From Phoenix dactylifera (Eukaryota; Streptophyta; Magnoliopsida; Arecales; Arecaceae), in contig NC_052409.1 in assembly GCF_009389715.1 (NCBI RefSeq), positions 6,065,775 through 6,129,774 on the forward strand: DNA of 64,000 bases. Direction: 5' to 3'. Below are positions 31,901-44,420 of this stretch, piece after piece. The position numbers and the translations under genes were made by a program. Numbering within the stretch: position 1 is the first letter of the stretch; the number at the start of each line of letters is the position of its first letter. The notes beneath the pieces were generated by a model. The model did not search any database. It was not told the DNA's origin and was given only the letters and a program-made list of their open reading frames with translations.

Positions 31901-34900
31901 TTAATCAGTACAAAAACAATAATATCAGCCCACCTATAAAAAGCATATAAACAGGGAGATCTGTCAGAAGCTCTAACCATGCTCCCCCTTAAACTGAAAA
32001 AACTTTACTTCTAAATTGAAATTCACAATCAGAATATGGTTTCTGCTACTTAATTCATGAAGGAGGACAAAAACAGCTGATACAACATCTACCAAAAAAT
32101 TAAAAAAAGAACATATAAGGATCTCCATAAAAGTCATAAAAGAGTAAAAGACTAATGGCTAGAGGTCAAAAAAAAAATGATGCCATTCTGGATGGTTAAC
32201 TTGGAAAGAATATGAAACCAAGTAGATAGTGGTCCATTGGCTTCTATTATCTGACCTACGCATATTTATTCACAATTGTAATCCAAAAGCAGCAGCAGTA
32301 TATTTCCCTATGAATAACCTAGAAAAACTTCTAAAAAAACCAAGAGGATTTCCTTTTCAAAATGATAATGGATGACTAAGCAAAAGGAATATAAACCCAT
32401 TGCTGAGATAAACTGACAAGTTCCCAAAAAGAAAAGAGACATTACTAAATGATAAATGTAAGAAACAGAATAAGCCTTATAATTTAAAGCCTATTAATAG
32501 AGAAGATACTGAGACAGGATAAGTGCTGAGATGACAAGATAATTAGCATCCTTTTCACCAGCTAACAGAATCAAACAATCAGCACAGTGCATAAAGTTCC
32601 ACTTTGCTGGAAAATTAAATACCTTCTCTACATATGATCGGACCATATTTTCAATATCTTCAACAATAGTATCAGGCTGCCCCTCTGCAAAAACAGACAT
32701 AATTATATTAAATAAGAAACAAAATGAAGCTTCACACCACAATAAACCAAAGGTTATATGCACAAAGCGTGGATAAAATATGTACCTACAGCAACCTTCG
32801 TCAGACCAGGTAGATCAATCAACGTTAAGTTCACAACTGCAGAAGGATCACAGCAATGAATGGTCTCACTTATAAATGTAAAACTTTCAACTAAAGCATT
32901 ATAAGAGAAGAGGACACAGAGCATGTGAGAAAATGGGAGGATTACTTATAGCCAATAAAGAAGACCATCAGTTTTGGAAGAAATATTCGCAACAAAATTA
33001 TTAATTGAGCTTTGTTTGCTTTGTTTTCTGTCAGTAGCAGTTTAGATTTAAAATTTTTAGGAGTTATCAGGGTATCATGTGTCAGATTTTATAAGAGTAG
33101 ATGATGGAGGACTAGTATTAGATGGTTAGACAATCTCTTCTTCTAGCATTATACCAAATTTAAACTTTTTTTCTGCTGTTTGACCACGGCTCAAGCCACA
33201 GAAGGCTGAGTGAGTGTGGCCCACTAAAAAACTGTACAGTGAAAATAAAGGGTCAGTGAGAGCAGAGAGTGCAGAAGGCATCTAAGTCCGGATCCTCTCT
33301 AGTTCATGTTTGAACCGGACAGGGTCCATTCCCAATCACCACTGTCCATGCATTGTTGAAATGATGGTGATTGATTGGGTGAGAATGTAACATTTCAGCA
33401 ATATTCAATCACCCACCATTAATAGTGGATGATGTAGATTGTACCTTACGGAGAGGATTGGAACTCAAGGTATCCATATAACCTCCTCATCCAATTCACC
33501 TTCCGTTCCTCACATATATCAAGTGGCTAACATCTATTAGGGATATTTAAAGAAACTTAAATGATTTTTTCTGGGAATTTTTTGAAAACAAGATTGTTAA
33601 AATAATTCTGAGACACTTTAGAGGCAGGAAATAAAAATATTGTTTCTCTTCTCTCAATTCTATTGTCTCTAGATCTCTTCTGCTGGGATAAAGAAAACAC
33701 CATGTTGGATGAGGAACCCATTCTTATTCAGTCTCAAGAACTATCAGAGATCACATTTTTCTTATAGTATGGTTGACAAGAAATTTGGTTCCAAATAAGA
33801 GGTGAAATGAAAATTGGCAAAAAATGATTTACCTTTTCTCTTCTGTGGAGCCTTCTCTACTCAAGAGTTTTGTGCTCCATTGCTGATCCCATTTCAATGG
33901 AAAAGACTTACAGATAATGAAATTATATTTCAAGATCTAATCCAACCCGATGAGAGATAATGGTTCAACTGAGTCTATAGTTCTCGTTGAATTTCAGGTG
34001 TTAAGTTGCATATTGTCCCCGATTAGTTGAAGGTGGCTCAATCAATCAGCTAACAGATTATGGTAACCGACAGAAAATGTGAGAGTGCAAGAATAATCAC
34101 TCAAGTTCTTGCTATTCCCTAAGATTTTTAAGGTTGCTAAACTTTAATGAATAGACTTGCTGGAAACACAAGCCTACACACAAACATAGATGGACGCAAA
34201 CAGAAAGACATATTTTCATACATAAATGCTGGTAATATAAAAGCATGCAATATAACAAACAGTCTCAACAAATTTGCACAGGAGAGATAAGTTTTTTTTT
34301 TTAACCTTTGGATGCTCTTTATTGGTTTATTCTCACATTTGTTTATAATGAGATTGATTTAAATAAACAAATAATTTTAAATGTAAAACACAACAAATTA
34401 GCAACAAGTCTAAAACTGGGAATAGCAAGTTGAATTGACAACATTTTCCATGCATTTTCAGAATATAGTATAATATTTTCTTCAATATATCTGATGTATT
34501 AGCAAACCTTTCCTTACAATTGTTCCCTCGATCACTATTATTAAGTCTAGAGGACTGATCCATAAAGTATTTCGTAGATTTGACAGAAATTTTAAATCAT
34601 TATTTAGTGATGATATAGTTCAAAAGACATGTTCTATTCAGGTAACCATTTGCTACCACAAAAAAAAATAAATGAGTGATTAAAAAATGAAACACCTATT
34701 GCACAACAAGCAGCAAAATGTCATGTCATACAATATAACAAACAGTCTCAACATATTTGTATCCTTTCGATGCTCTTTAGTGGTGTCTCCTCACATTTAT
34801 TTATCATGAGACTGGTTTAAACAAACAATTATTTTTAAATGAACACAAATTAACAAGCAAACTGAGATTGGGAATAGCTAGTTGAACTGACAATATTTTC

Positions 34901-36533
34901 CATGCATTTTCCAAATATATTATTTAATTTCTTTGATATATCTGGCATATTAGCAAGTTTTTCCTTACAACTGTTGTCCCAAACACTATGATTAAGTCTC
35001 AAGGACTGATCAATAAGCATTTAGCAGCTATGACTAAGAATATTAAATCAGTATTTAGAGTTGATATAACCCAAAAGACATATTTTGTTCTATCTAGTTA
35101 ACCATTTGCTACCAAAAAAGAAATTGATTGAGTGGTTGAAAAAAATAAAACACCTATTACACAACAAGTAACACAGTCCATGTCATACCATCCATGATAA
35201 TTTAAAGAGAAAGGAAGATAGTGAAAGTAGTCAATTACCATTTGGTGAGTAAATGCTAAGATGAATGGGGACAGGGGAAATTTGTTTCCTTTTTCCAGTC
35301 ATTCTATCAGTTTCATCTTGGATTTCTTTGCGCACAAGAGCTGCATAAAAATAATCATAACATGAAATCAATTAAAGATAATTTACAACTGCATTTAGAA
35401 AAAGAAAACAGAATATGTATATAATGCTACCAGCAATAGACATCACAATCTATGTAATATAATGCTTGCATATATACGAGTCTCTTGGAATGGAGTATTT
35501 GCTAACCAATGCACAATCCCAATTGCCACTTACCATGACTTTTGGTAAGGAGGGAGAAAAAAAAAGGAGTATTTCCACCTGAACCATTTCAGCCATCTAT
35601 TTCGTTCAGTGGGACAGGACGACATCATGACTATGTTCTTGTATACTCTTAAAAAACAACCAATAGCATATTGACCGTTTGCTTAGACTTGGTCTCAAAC
35701 TTCACATGATTCTCTTCTACATATTAGTCTTTGCTTAGAAAAAAGAAAACTTTATATACATTCTATGCTATCTAAAATCAACAGAGATTCAGAACATTAT
35801 GAGCAATTTGTTATTTTGAAAGCAATTCCAGATTGCTTTTAATGAAATAATCAAATGAACATAACAATACCATCAAAAATAAAGTGATCCTACAAATCCT
35901 TAGCCAATGAATCAAATAAAAATTAATATATATATATATAATAATAATTAAACAAGATAAAAGATAAAGAGAAACTTCGTGATGAAGAGAAAAACACACC
36001 ATAGTCAGTGAATTTCCTCCTCGGCAAGTGCAGGAATTCGGCGTACTCCTGCTTCCTTTCCTCCGTTTTGTGCAACTGCAGTACCAACGGCCTCCTTGTC
36101 ACAATTCCTTCAAAACAAAGAAAAAAAAAGAAAGAAAGGATTAAAACATCCATTAAAAAATCAGCAAAAAAGAATCAAAAGAAAATTAAATGAACCAGGA
36201 CCAAAGCTCAAGAACCAAACCAGATCCACGGGGAAGGAAATCCCGCCCAACGATGCTCTCCAAGACCGAAGATTTCCCCGAGCTCTGCTCTCAAACCGCA
36301 TCAAGAACAGAGTCAGCCGACAAAAAAGAGACTGAAAGACGCCTAGATGTATCAAGAAAGGGAGAGCAATAGAAGATTGGGAAGACCTGTCCTCCGATGA
36401 CGGCGACGGAGGGGAGCGCCTCCCATAGGGTTGGCAGGGCGGCGGCGCCGTCGGCATCACCGTAGTCGCCGAGCACCGTGCACGCCCTCTGGATCCGGTT
36501 CACGAGCCCGATCAAGCTCTCCATCGTCGCCAT
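28936..36533 (-). CDS. DRP1E: Dynamin-related protein 1E (phragmoplastin family)
   Basis: DRP1 GTPases act at the cell plate and plasma membrane in cytokinesis and clathrin-mediated endocytosis. Fifteen exons, in gene order: 36533-36387, 36284-36221, 36107-36000, 35340-35239, 32836-32786, 32684-32623, 31797-31707, 31547-31483, 31356-31162, 31072-30953, 30848-30778, 30069-29844, 29668-29618, 29530-29162, 29064-28936. Every junction is GT-AG and in phase, giving 616 residues. GTPase motifs are intact: G1 GGQSSGKSS (47-55), G2 Thr74 in GSGIVTRRP, G3 DLPG (148-151), G4 TKLD (217-220). The stalk contains AEGQP-like [20 protein letters not shown] and [20 protein letters not shown]. The GTPase effector part ends [14 protein letters not shown]. 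As in all DRP1 proteins there is no PH or proline-rich domain. DRP1E is chosen over 1A and 1C from [24 protein letters not shown] and GTNALDVLEG. The leader carries AACCCTAG near 36549. Confidence 0.95.
30450..30620. repeat. GTACCG-rich dispersed repeat, copy 3 (DRP1E intron)
   Basis: The segment contains CGGTACAAGGGTCGATTTGG, GTATGCTCCTTGTACC and CGGTATAGGAC. It shares word content and order with the repeats at 21.2 and 24.0 kb but is more diverged. It lies in the intron between DRP1E exons 11 and 12. Confidence 0.55.
33285..33465. mobile_element. Small MITE-like inverted-repeat element in a DRP1E intron
   Basis: The ends AGTCCGGATCCTCTC and GAGAGGATTGGAACT form imperfect 15-bp terminal inverted repeats with three mismatches. 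The interior contains a second inverted repeat around ATTGATTGGGTGA / TCACCCACCATT. It is 181 bp long, non-coding, with no clear target duplication. The superfamily is unknown. Confidence 0.4.
34247..35189. repeat. Tandem duplication of about 0.47 kb within a DRP1E intron
   Basis: CAATATAACAAACAGTCTCA starts both copies (34249 and 34731). They continue in parallel through GGATGCTCTTTATTGGT / CGATGCTCTTTAGTGGT, then TTTTCCATGCATTTTC, then AACCATTTGCTACCA, to AACACCTATTxCACAACAAG and ATGTCATA. Copy limits are about 34247-34729 and 34731-35189. Many point changes and small indels separate them, so the duplication is not recent. It enlarges the intron between exons 4 and 5 to 2.4 kb. Confidence 0.85.
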
Positions 36534-39528
36534 CTCGGAGACCCTGACGCTAACCCTAGTCTCTCCACAAGGAACGAAGGAAGGAGAGAAGGGCGAGAGC
36601 TGCGAAGACTTCGCCGCTTCGACAAGGCTCGGGGGAGAAAGAGAACGAGTCGGGGCAGGGGGTAATAGCTTGGAAGTTGCACGCGTCTTTCTTGTTTGAA
36701 TGATTCCATATAAATTTCTATGCGGAATATAAATCGGCCGTCAATAATTGCCTTCCAACTCACCTCGTCCGTCCATATAAATATGTCGCATGAAATGTAT
36801 ATGCGAGTGTCCTAATGGTGGCGCAGCTCGTGGGTTCTATTGCCCTTTTCCCGATCCTGAGGGGAAAGTTCGAGCGATGTTGGTCCGCTAAAAAAGGAAA
36901 GACGCGTGGGAGTTTCTTCTTTTTATCCGTATGAGCTCATAGACTTTTATATGCGGACAATGTGATGGACGTCCATTTATTTTCCTTAAACACGTGGACG
37001 GCGGATCTAGTATTCTCTGCAGATATGTTTATGCGGTCGTGGACCAGTAGCCCATGATACGACTTTAGTTTGAATAACGGGTCCGCCATGGCGGCCTTTA
37101 TTTCAAGCCCTTTCCGTGATCCTTTTTGTCTTTGGCTCACTTGGTCTGGTCTGACGACCCAGAGTGAACCGGAAATGGACGACCAGAGTGAACCGGAAAT
37201 GGACCGGTCGGCTCCACTAGTCTGATCTAATAGATTAGGCTTTGATCATGGATTGGACCTCGGATTTAAACTATATTCATTTTAGTCGGTTTGAACTGGA
37301 CTTATTTAAAATTTAATGTTTACTGTGCTCAAATCCAACCCATGGCGTGTCGAGTTGGGTTGACCTAGATATTTAGTTCATTTAGGTCATATAAAGTAAA
37401 CTCGTTCAGTCATAATTTGTTATTGTATTTCTTTTTGTCATTCAAGCTAATTATTCTTGGCAATTCCCTGGAGTGGGCTTGTGCAAATAGTTTTTCACAA
37501 CCAAATGTGAACTAAGTAGATTAAGCTGCTAGAACCCTTCGTTGATTTCGACCTTGTTCATTTGGTGAAGCTCCAAGATCAACACTAATCATTGTAATAC
37601 TTGTATTATTGGAACAAACCTAACAAGACGCCATATGATACAAGCGCATCCATCTCTGCAGTGGTTTCGCAAAGAATAGCTTTAAAGTTTTTAGCCAATT
37701 CTTGATAATCCTCAGCTTACCATGGATTGGATCTGCAATGGCAAAGCCAAACTCCTTTTGGTCTAGTGGACAATAATGATATCGCATTATCAAGGACAAC
37801 AGCTGACCACAGCAAGAAGATTTAGATATACAGTTGCAGTTTTGAGCTCCAACATGGGTTGGGGAAGCTAAACATCAAGGCTATTTGATGTTGAGGAAAA
37901 TAAGTAAGAAGTCTCTCTAAATTAGATGCATTGTTATCTACTGGTTCCTACTTTACTAGTCTCCAAAACAGGTCCTTAAAATGACATGATAATTATATAC
38001 CAATGACAGTACTCAGAGATTGTGAAGAATCACAGTCTCTTTGTCAAATTAAAAGTTCACTAGGAGGTCTAAATCACTTGCACCAAAATGCAGTTCATTT
38101 GGTCACTAATCCAAATGACTGAAAACTAATTACACTTGTAGTGTTCAACCACTGTCTATATCAAATAATTCACCTATGCTAGGTCTAGCATCCATATAAC
38201 TTCTACTGAGGTCTGAGTAATATAAACTTTTATGGTCAGGTGGTTACATGGATTCTTTAGCCATCCTCTTGCTAGGGAACAAGAGATCAATACTGAAGGA
38301 TATTTATTTGTCCCACATGACAAGTAACGACGTAATTCACCAATGAAATCTATCTTTGTTATAATTAAACATATGTTCTGCAAACTAAACCACCAAATGA
38401 AGGTCTGTTTTTATAATAATGGTGCAAAATAATACAACATCCATTATAATCGGTTATTTAGCATTCTAATGGTATGTTATATTGGAAATATCAGCAATTG
38501 TTTCACTTGTATTGTTTTTGTAAATAAAACAAAATATTTTCAATATTCAAATTTTGTAACCAAGTTTGTTCTCCAAAAGAGATAGTATAGGATAAGAATT
38601 TTCTATTAAATAACAGTAGTTTTGAAAATAACACCACTATCTTTGCACTAGTGTTTGTTATTTTCTGTTCCAATGCCATTGTAATAGCCATTATAACAAT
38701 CACTTGTTTCATACTAAAGAGTGTGAAATCACAAATAATAGCTATTATAATTGTTATAATGGTTAACAATGGTTTAGATAGGGGTCTGTTATAACAAAAT
38801 AATGCTATCATTGAAACCTTGCACCAAATGAAGCATCCAACAACTCCCATGAAACTGGATCGAAAGCAGAATGCCGAGGGATAACATGCTTCCTTTCTTG
38901 TGCAGTAGCTCACTCCTCTCTACATTCGTTTTAAGCTTAAGACTAGTCAATTAACCCACCCTATGGTCAATTGAGTGACAAGGCAACTTGGCAACGCTTT
39001 AACAAATCACTTTAGACACAAAAAAAATAAAAGAACCACATATCAACCTATGATTATTCCTCTCTTACATTGGAGCTCATCAGCTACTGGTAATTAAATC
39101 ATGGGAATCTATTTTAGCTTTAGAAAGAAAAGAAAAATGATAGAGAATCACTCCTCTTAATATTTGATTAGATATTGAGAGCGAAATTGCTGCACTTTCT
39201 CGCAACATAGTTTGAACTTTGAAGTGCCATTTTAGCATGGCCAATGGAAAACTAGTGCTTGGGTAACTATAATCCAAGCCAACAGGGCCAGAGGAGTAGG
39301 TAGCTGCCATTGAGCTTTAGGAGTTCACTAAGCATTTAGATGAGTAATTCTGTTATCATGCTTATGAAATTGTTGTTGGTGCTCCTGCTGTAATGGAGAA
39401 CCACAAAAAGGGCTCAGGTTCGGCTCTATATATCATCTTACTGGAAGCTAGTGGGCCTTGGTATGGCAAGTTCCCAGCACCCATGGGCAAGTTTGTGGGC
39501 ACTTTGAACTCGACCCAAAGTGCCTTGT
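36534..39528. other. DRP1E upstream region and repeat-poor intergenic DNA
   Basis: The DRP1E promoter (minus strand) should lie within the first few hundred bases. A G-box CACGTG is at 36991-36996. A two-unit tandem repeat is at 37153-37203, and an AT-rich fold-back region is at 38640-38800. No gene was recognised. Confidence 0.6.
37153..37203. repeat. Two-unit tandem repeat, 24-25 bp
   Basis: GACGACCAGAGTGAACCGGA and its following bases occur twice head to tail, with one extra C in the first unit. Confidence 0.85.
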
Positions 39529-39952
39529 TGTAGCCCAGAACTTCACCCAAACTACTAGTCAGAACTCAGAAAGATATAAATGAGTAACAGCTACCCAACG
39601 AATAATTGATGTGGAATTAAACACACATCCACACTGATCCTCACATACTCCTCTCGATGTGAGAGCTCTGGTATCCTTGTCAGGCTAAGGGTTAGAATTC
39701 ATTCAAATCTAATCACAAACGCCACGATCGAACCATAATAAACCTCCATGAATCCGTGTCGTAGTGTCCTCTATTCCACATAGATTATAGGTCAGATTCA
39801 CTCTGATATCATTTTGACAATCCAAGACCTCAACCAAAAAATCTAGCTAGAAGGTATTATTTGAATTCGTTGATCTAGTATAAATACTCAAGATCTACCG
39901 AGTGAATAATCGGTATGGGATTAAACATATGCCCACATAAGAATTACCATTT
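39529..39952. mobile_element. LTR-derived repeat (TRIM-like fossil), copy 1
   Basis: The segment begins TGTAGCCCAGAACTTCACCC and runs to CTCTGATATCA. It then restarts with a second, shorter copy of its own first part (from about 39815). The layout, a TGTA(A)C-type start, a GATGTGGGACTAAACAC-like core and a CTGATACCA-like end, resembles terminal repeats of short LTR elements that are common in monocots. It has no coding capacity. A relative lies at 50870-51308. It looks old, with many changes between copies. Confidence 0.5.
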
Positions 39953-41589
39953 CAAAGAAAAAAATAATCTACCAGTTAGGAAGGTGTGAGAATACATATT
40001 TACGGAATGGCTCAGATATGTACGCTAAGACACGATGCAAGCGCATGACTCTTTTGGTGGGATATTACAGGGCTTTTAAGCCACGTTGAGTTGCAGTTAA
40101 TATCTTCAAGTTATTTGATTTATTAATATCAAAATCCAGCAATGTACTAAAAACAAAAAACAAAAAAAATCAAAATCTAGCCTGGGTGATAATTGATGGT
40201 AAAGTGAGAAATTATTAGTTAGATCGGATCCACCATCGAGAAGGCAGACTAGTCTGACTTGAAAGCAACACAGCGAAACATGAATTGAGAAGAAAGAGGA
40301 TGGAAAAGGGAGTCGAGGCTTGTGGTGCTTTATGATTGGATTGGCCCACCAGCTTAGCGGTGGATCTAGTCTAAAGAAAAAATTTACTAATAAATTAGTA
40401 AAACTGAACAATCATGTAAGCTATCAACTCAAAAAATATATTACTATCCAACATAGCAGTTGATCAGGCCAAAGACCAGGTAAACATGGTGACTCCCTGG
40501 CTCCCAATAATTCTAGTTCTTTTTCCTTCAAAATGAAGGCAAAAATAAAGAAGGCAAACAATTAATGCTCCATTTGCTATGGTTGGACTGGCATTGAGGT
40601 ACAAGTCTGATTTGGTTCTAATTTTGGTCATATCCAACCCTAACCCAAATCCAAATCCAGTTAAAACACTGTAATCGTATTCAATAATAAACCCAAAAAG
40701 AATCAGGTATTAGGTTCGACTTTGGATGAAGTCAATTTTTATCTAGTTATTTTGCCCTACTTGTAGATTTTTTTTAAAAAAGAAAATATACTACCTCATA
40801 ACTTTAGAAATACAAAAATGCAGAATCATAGAAGTTATACACAAAAGAGAGCATCTATTTGCTTAGTATTTTTGTTAGCTAAGAATCTGTGCAACCAAAA
40901 AAAATATTAAGAAAAAGAAATCCTACAAGAGTCAAGCTTAACATAAAGATTAAATCATAACAAATATATTGTAATAAATTAATTTATTAGTAACAACTAC
41001 TAACAATAACAACACATGACACAGAAATTTCATGGAATAATACAGGTTACTGTTTCATTACTCCCTTTTTTTTAGCAGTTAAGAGGAAAAATTGATACAT
41101 GGATATACATACATAGATATGTATCTGTGTACGTATGTACATATGCATGGAATCAGATCAGATTTCAGGTTTTTGGATATTGATACACTTAAATCCAAAC
41201 CTAACCTAGTAAGATTTCATTTATAATTTTAGGATACAAACCTAACCCAATAGTTTATTGGGTTTAGTTTTCAAAGCCAAACCTTATATCTCATGTTGGT
41301 TTGAGATCGGTTAGCTAGTTGTCAGTCTCCATCGACACCCGGTATGAGATACATTAATTTAGGCATTAGTAGGTATAGAACAAGTATGAAAGATGGGAAT
41401 GCGCAAGTTAATTAGCCGCTTGTTTTCATTATCCTATGAACATGTTTTGACTTTCTTAATTTTTTTAAATTAAAAAATTTATATAGGTATTGAATCCGAG
41501 TATCCAAAAAAAACAGAATATTTAATGGAAGAATAGAAAATTCTTTTGAACAACCTATTTTAATAGAAAAGTCCCTCCACCTTTGAAGG
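39953..41589. other. AT-rich intergenic stretch
   Basis: No gene was recognised. Scattered AACCCAA/CCAACCC-rich words occur near 40620-40700 and 41190-41290. A palindrome-like GTATGTACATA stretch lies near 41100-41150. Confidence 0.6.
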
Positions 41590-41890
41590 CAAGATAAGAT
41601 ACCTCGCCCACACACCGGAGTGCTCTCGAAGCCACCCAATCTGCAACCCTGTTAGTCTTTCTATAATCATGCTTGATCTAGAAAGTAACATGGTGACTCA
41701 CCATTGCTTGAATATCTAGAAAATTCCTTTTCTTGTGCGTGGCATAAGACTTCACCAGCTATCAAACAACGGGCCGTGTACGAGAGGTCAGAAACCTTCA
41801 GCAGCTGTGACATCGCGTCCAAGACTTCGGCAAGTCTAAAGCCAAAACCAATGCTCGCATCCTCTAATGACTGTCATCTTATGCTATAAA
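41590..41890 (-). mobile_element. LINE RNase H fragment
   Basis: On the minus strand the reading is GFGFRLAEVLDAMSQLLKVS, later EKEFSRYSSNGES, then in another frame IKHDYRKTNRVADWVASRAL. The last part is the characteristic end of the LINE RNase H domain (HxxRxxNRVADWVA). The frame shift between the parts shows that the copy is dead. Confidence 0.65.
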
Positions 41891-42916
41891 TCCATCTGTT
41901 CATGGACAACTTAAGCCTTAATTTACTCGTTATTAATTAATTGCTAACTTGTTCACAGTTTTAATATAGCTTGGCCGGTTATGCCTAAAGATTTGGACAT
42001 TTTGGGGATGCAAGGCAAGAAAAAGACTTGTTGTGGATGTAGTTGTTGGAGATGGACTTTGAAGTCATACCCTTTTTTCATGCACTTGAATATTTAAGTA
42101 TAGAAGCATTGAACCCATCGACTGATTGCTAAATAAATTAAGCATTAAGCTTCATGCCTTGATTAGAAAAGAACAAACACTGGGACAAAACTCGAGTAAT
42201 TCCACTGCCAAACTTGACACCTTCAATGCCTTTTCTGCTCCACTCTTTGTTTCCAATGCAGATTATTTAGGAGCTAATAAGGTTTGATGATGATGAGGAT
42301 TTCAACTTCTGTTTTTGTCTTATCATTACTAGTAGAATAAACACAAAAAATAAAATCTAAGATGCGTGATGTTGCAGTTTTATGCTTGTCTAAACAATGG
42401 GGCATTTCTTACTCATGAATTGACCTCTTTGAGACCTAATTTTTTGGCGACGTTCAAGGATCAATTAATTCTAGGTGGTGGTCATTTTATTCCCATAAGA
42501 CAGCCCAACCAACTAGGATAGTGATTCATGCTAAGGGATCTTAATTTCCTAGTGAAATTCCATGAACCAGTATTCTTTTCTTATCGGTTCGATCGGTTGT
42601 CCTTCATTTTCAAGCCAGGGTCAACAAGACCTATTACTTCTGCTCCCTTGTGCACCAAAAGCTTGTGGAAAAATTCTATAGAAATTTGGTCTCCTTGAAT
42701 TGGTCAGAACACGCATGCACCTTTCAAACATATGGAAACTACGAAGAAATGTTTAACAATAACTAGTTCTCAATTGTCATTGATGTCCAAGTAGTCATCC
42801 ATATATTTTCCACAACTTTTCTATATGATATTTTGATTTTATATTTTTATTTCCATAGGAGATAATTTTGCTTTTACCGGTTCTTCCTTCATCTAATGCT
42901 TTCCATGCTTCTCGAA
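41891..42916. other. Intergenic, nothing recognised
   Basis: About 1 kb of AT-rich sequence with no supported feature on either strand. Confidence 0.6.
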
Positions 42917-43129
42917 GCGACGGGCATTACTCACGTTAGAGGTATATGAAATGAAATACCCCGAGAGCCAGAAGTATTGAAGGAATGGCCATAGGAATGG
43001 GCGCATCATGACACGTTTTGACCCCCCCCCCCCCCCCCCCAAAAAAAAAAAAGCGACAGGCATTACTTACGTTGAGGTATATGAAATGAAATACCGTTTT
43101 GACCCAAAAAAAAAAAAAGCGACGGGCAT
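42917..43129 (+). mobile_element. Serial LINE-type 3' tails
   Basis: GCGACGGGCATTACTCACGT begins a tail at 42917 that reaches a run of 19 C and 12 A (43022-43052). A second tail starts immediately at 43053 with GCGACAGGCATTACTTACGT, continues GGTATATGAAATGAAATACC and ends in 13 A (to 43118). The word GCGACGGGCAT then appears a third time at 43119-43129. A related tail lies at 49447-49511. The poly(A) ends and repeated 3' sequence fit truncated LINE or LINE-driven copies. Confidence 0.6.
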
Positions 43130-43503
43130 GGCGAAAGCAGCATATCATCTGCACCATCCACATCCTGTGCAACATGTTAGAATGAAGAGTCATCTTCAAT
43201 ATCATACATTCAGGACTTGCAACATTTGCATATCATGCAGGTGGTCCTAGAAGAGAGAGAGAGAGAGAGAGATGCATCAAGAACCATTAAATAAACAACT
43301 GACAAATTATTAAAATTTACGATGTCATTGCATGTAACACGTACCTACATCCATGTAACACACACATGCAAAGCACCTAGCATCCAATATTAGAAAGCAA
43401 CTTGGTGCAATATATGATTCAGGAGTAAGTTGTTAGCTACATACAACCTACCATTTCAAAACTTGGTGCAAACTGACAAATGCATATGAAAAAGATTGCC
43501 TAT
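43130..43503. other. Intergenic with a (GA)n microsatellite
   Basis: A GA run of about ten units lies at 43252-43272. Nothing else was recognised. Confidence 0.7.
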
Positions 43504-43842
43504 TGTTGGAGTATTTCAAAATTCCAAGCCTACCTTTTTTTTTTCTTCTCTTGTATACTTTCTTTAGTCCCACATTAGAAAGAGATGAAACTCGAATGAT
43601 CTTTATATAGTTTTTAGCCTTTTTAACCTAGTGAAGCAAAGAAAGTAAGTAGCCAACGCGCGAATGAGCCCAATAGAGACCCAAGCCAATATTGGCAGAT
43701 TCGATCTGAAAACGGGTTAATCGAATGCGTCGCGCTCGATCATCTACGCAGAGACCCCCTCCCTCCTTGTGCGGGAGTTGGGCTTGAGCTCCTCAACCAA
43801 TAAGTTCTTTAATTTTTCTTACCATCTATTCTTTTCCTAACA
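43504..43842 (+). mobile_element. LTR-like fossil, about 340 bp
   Basis: The segment starts TGTTGGAGTA and ends CCTAACA, so its ends are roughly inverted. It contains TTAGTCCCACATTAGAAAG and a TATA-like CTTTATATAG, as LTR promoters do. There is no coding sequence and no clear target duplication. It is read as an old solo LTR of uncertain family. Confidence 0.4.
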
Positions 43843-44420
43843 CCCACTGCAATTGTTGCCTCGCTTTTGTTGTCGGCTAATGTTTTATGATCATATCATT
43901 GCATGCAAGGTATTGGACTGCCATCGAATGAAGTGTGATTCATGCGACATGAGATGTTAGCTCACCAAACCTGTTGAATGATGGTTTTACTTGAACGATC
44001 ACACGGTGCACTGATTCAAACAATTAACCAAACACTTGACCTAGGTGCCTAACACTCAGCTAACAAGTAACAAAGCACAGACTGAAATGAAAAATTTTAG
44101 ATGACACGAGGTTGATTAGATGCAAAAAAAATCACCTTTAAAGTAGAAACTTCCAACCATGCGCAGACATTGCCCTCGAACAAGGCCAAAAGTCCACAAT
44201 ATCTAACTTTACGCTCGCACCAGTATAAGCATTATCGAATACACTAAGATTTTCTCTAGCTATGTATAAATGGACCCCTCAAATGTGTCGAGTTATTACC
44301 TCTATCATTTCAAGGTGTCACAAATGCAATAACCTAACATTAGGGTATAGTTTCCTTCCATAGAACGACATGATACCTAAGGTTCTAGTAATCAAAAATT
44401 AAGTTGCAACTACTTATAGA
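43843..44420. other. Intergenic, nothing recognised
   Basis: AT-rich sequence without supported features between the LTR-like fossil and the MITE-like element. Confidence 0.6.
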
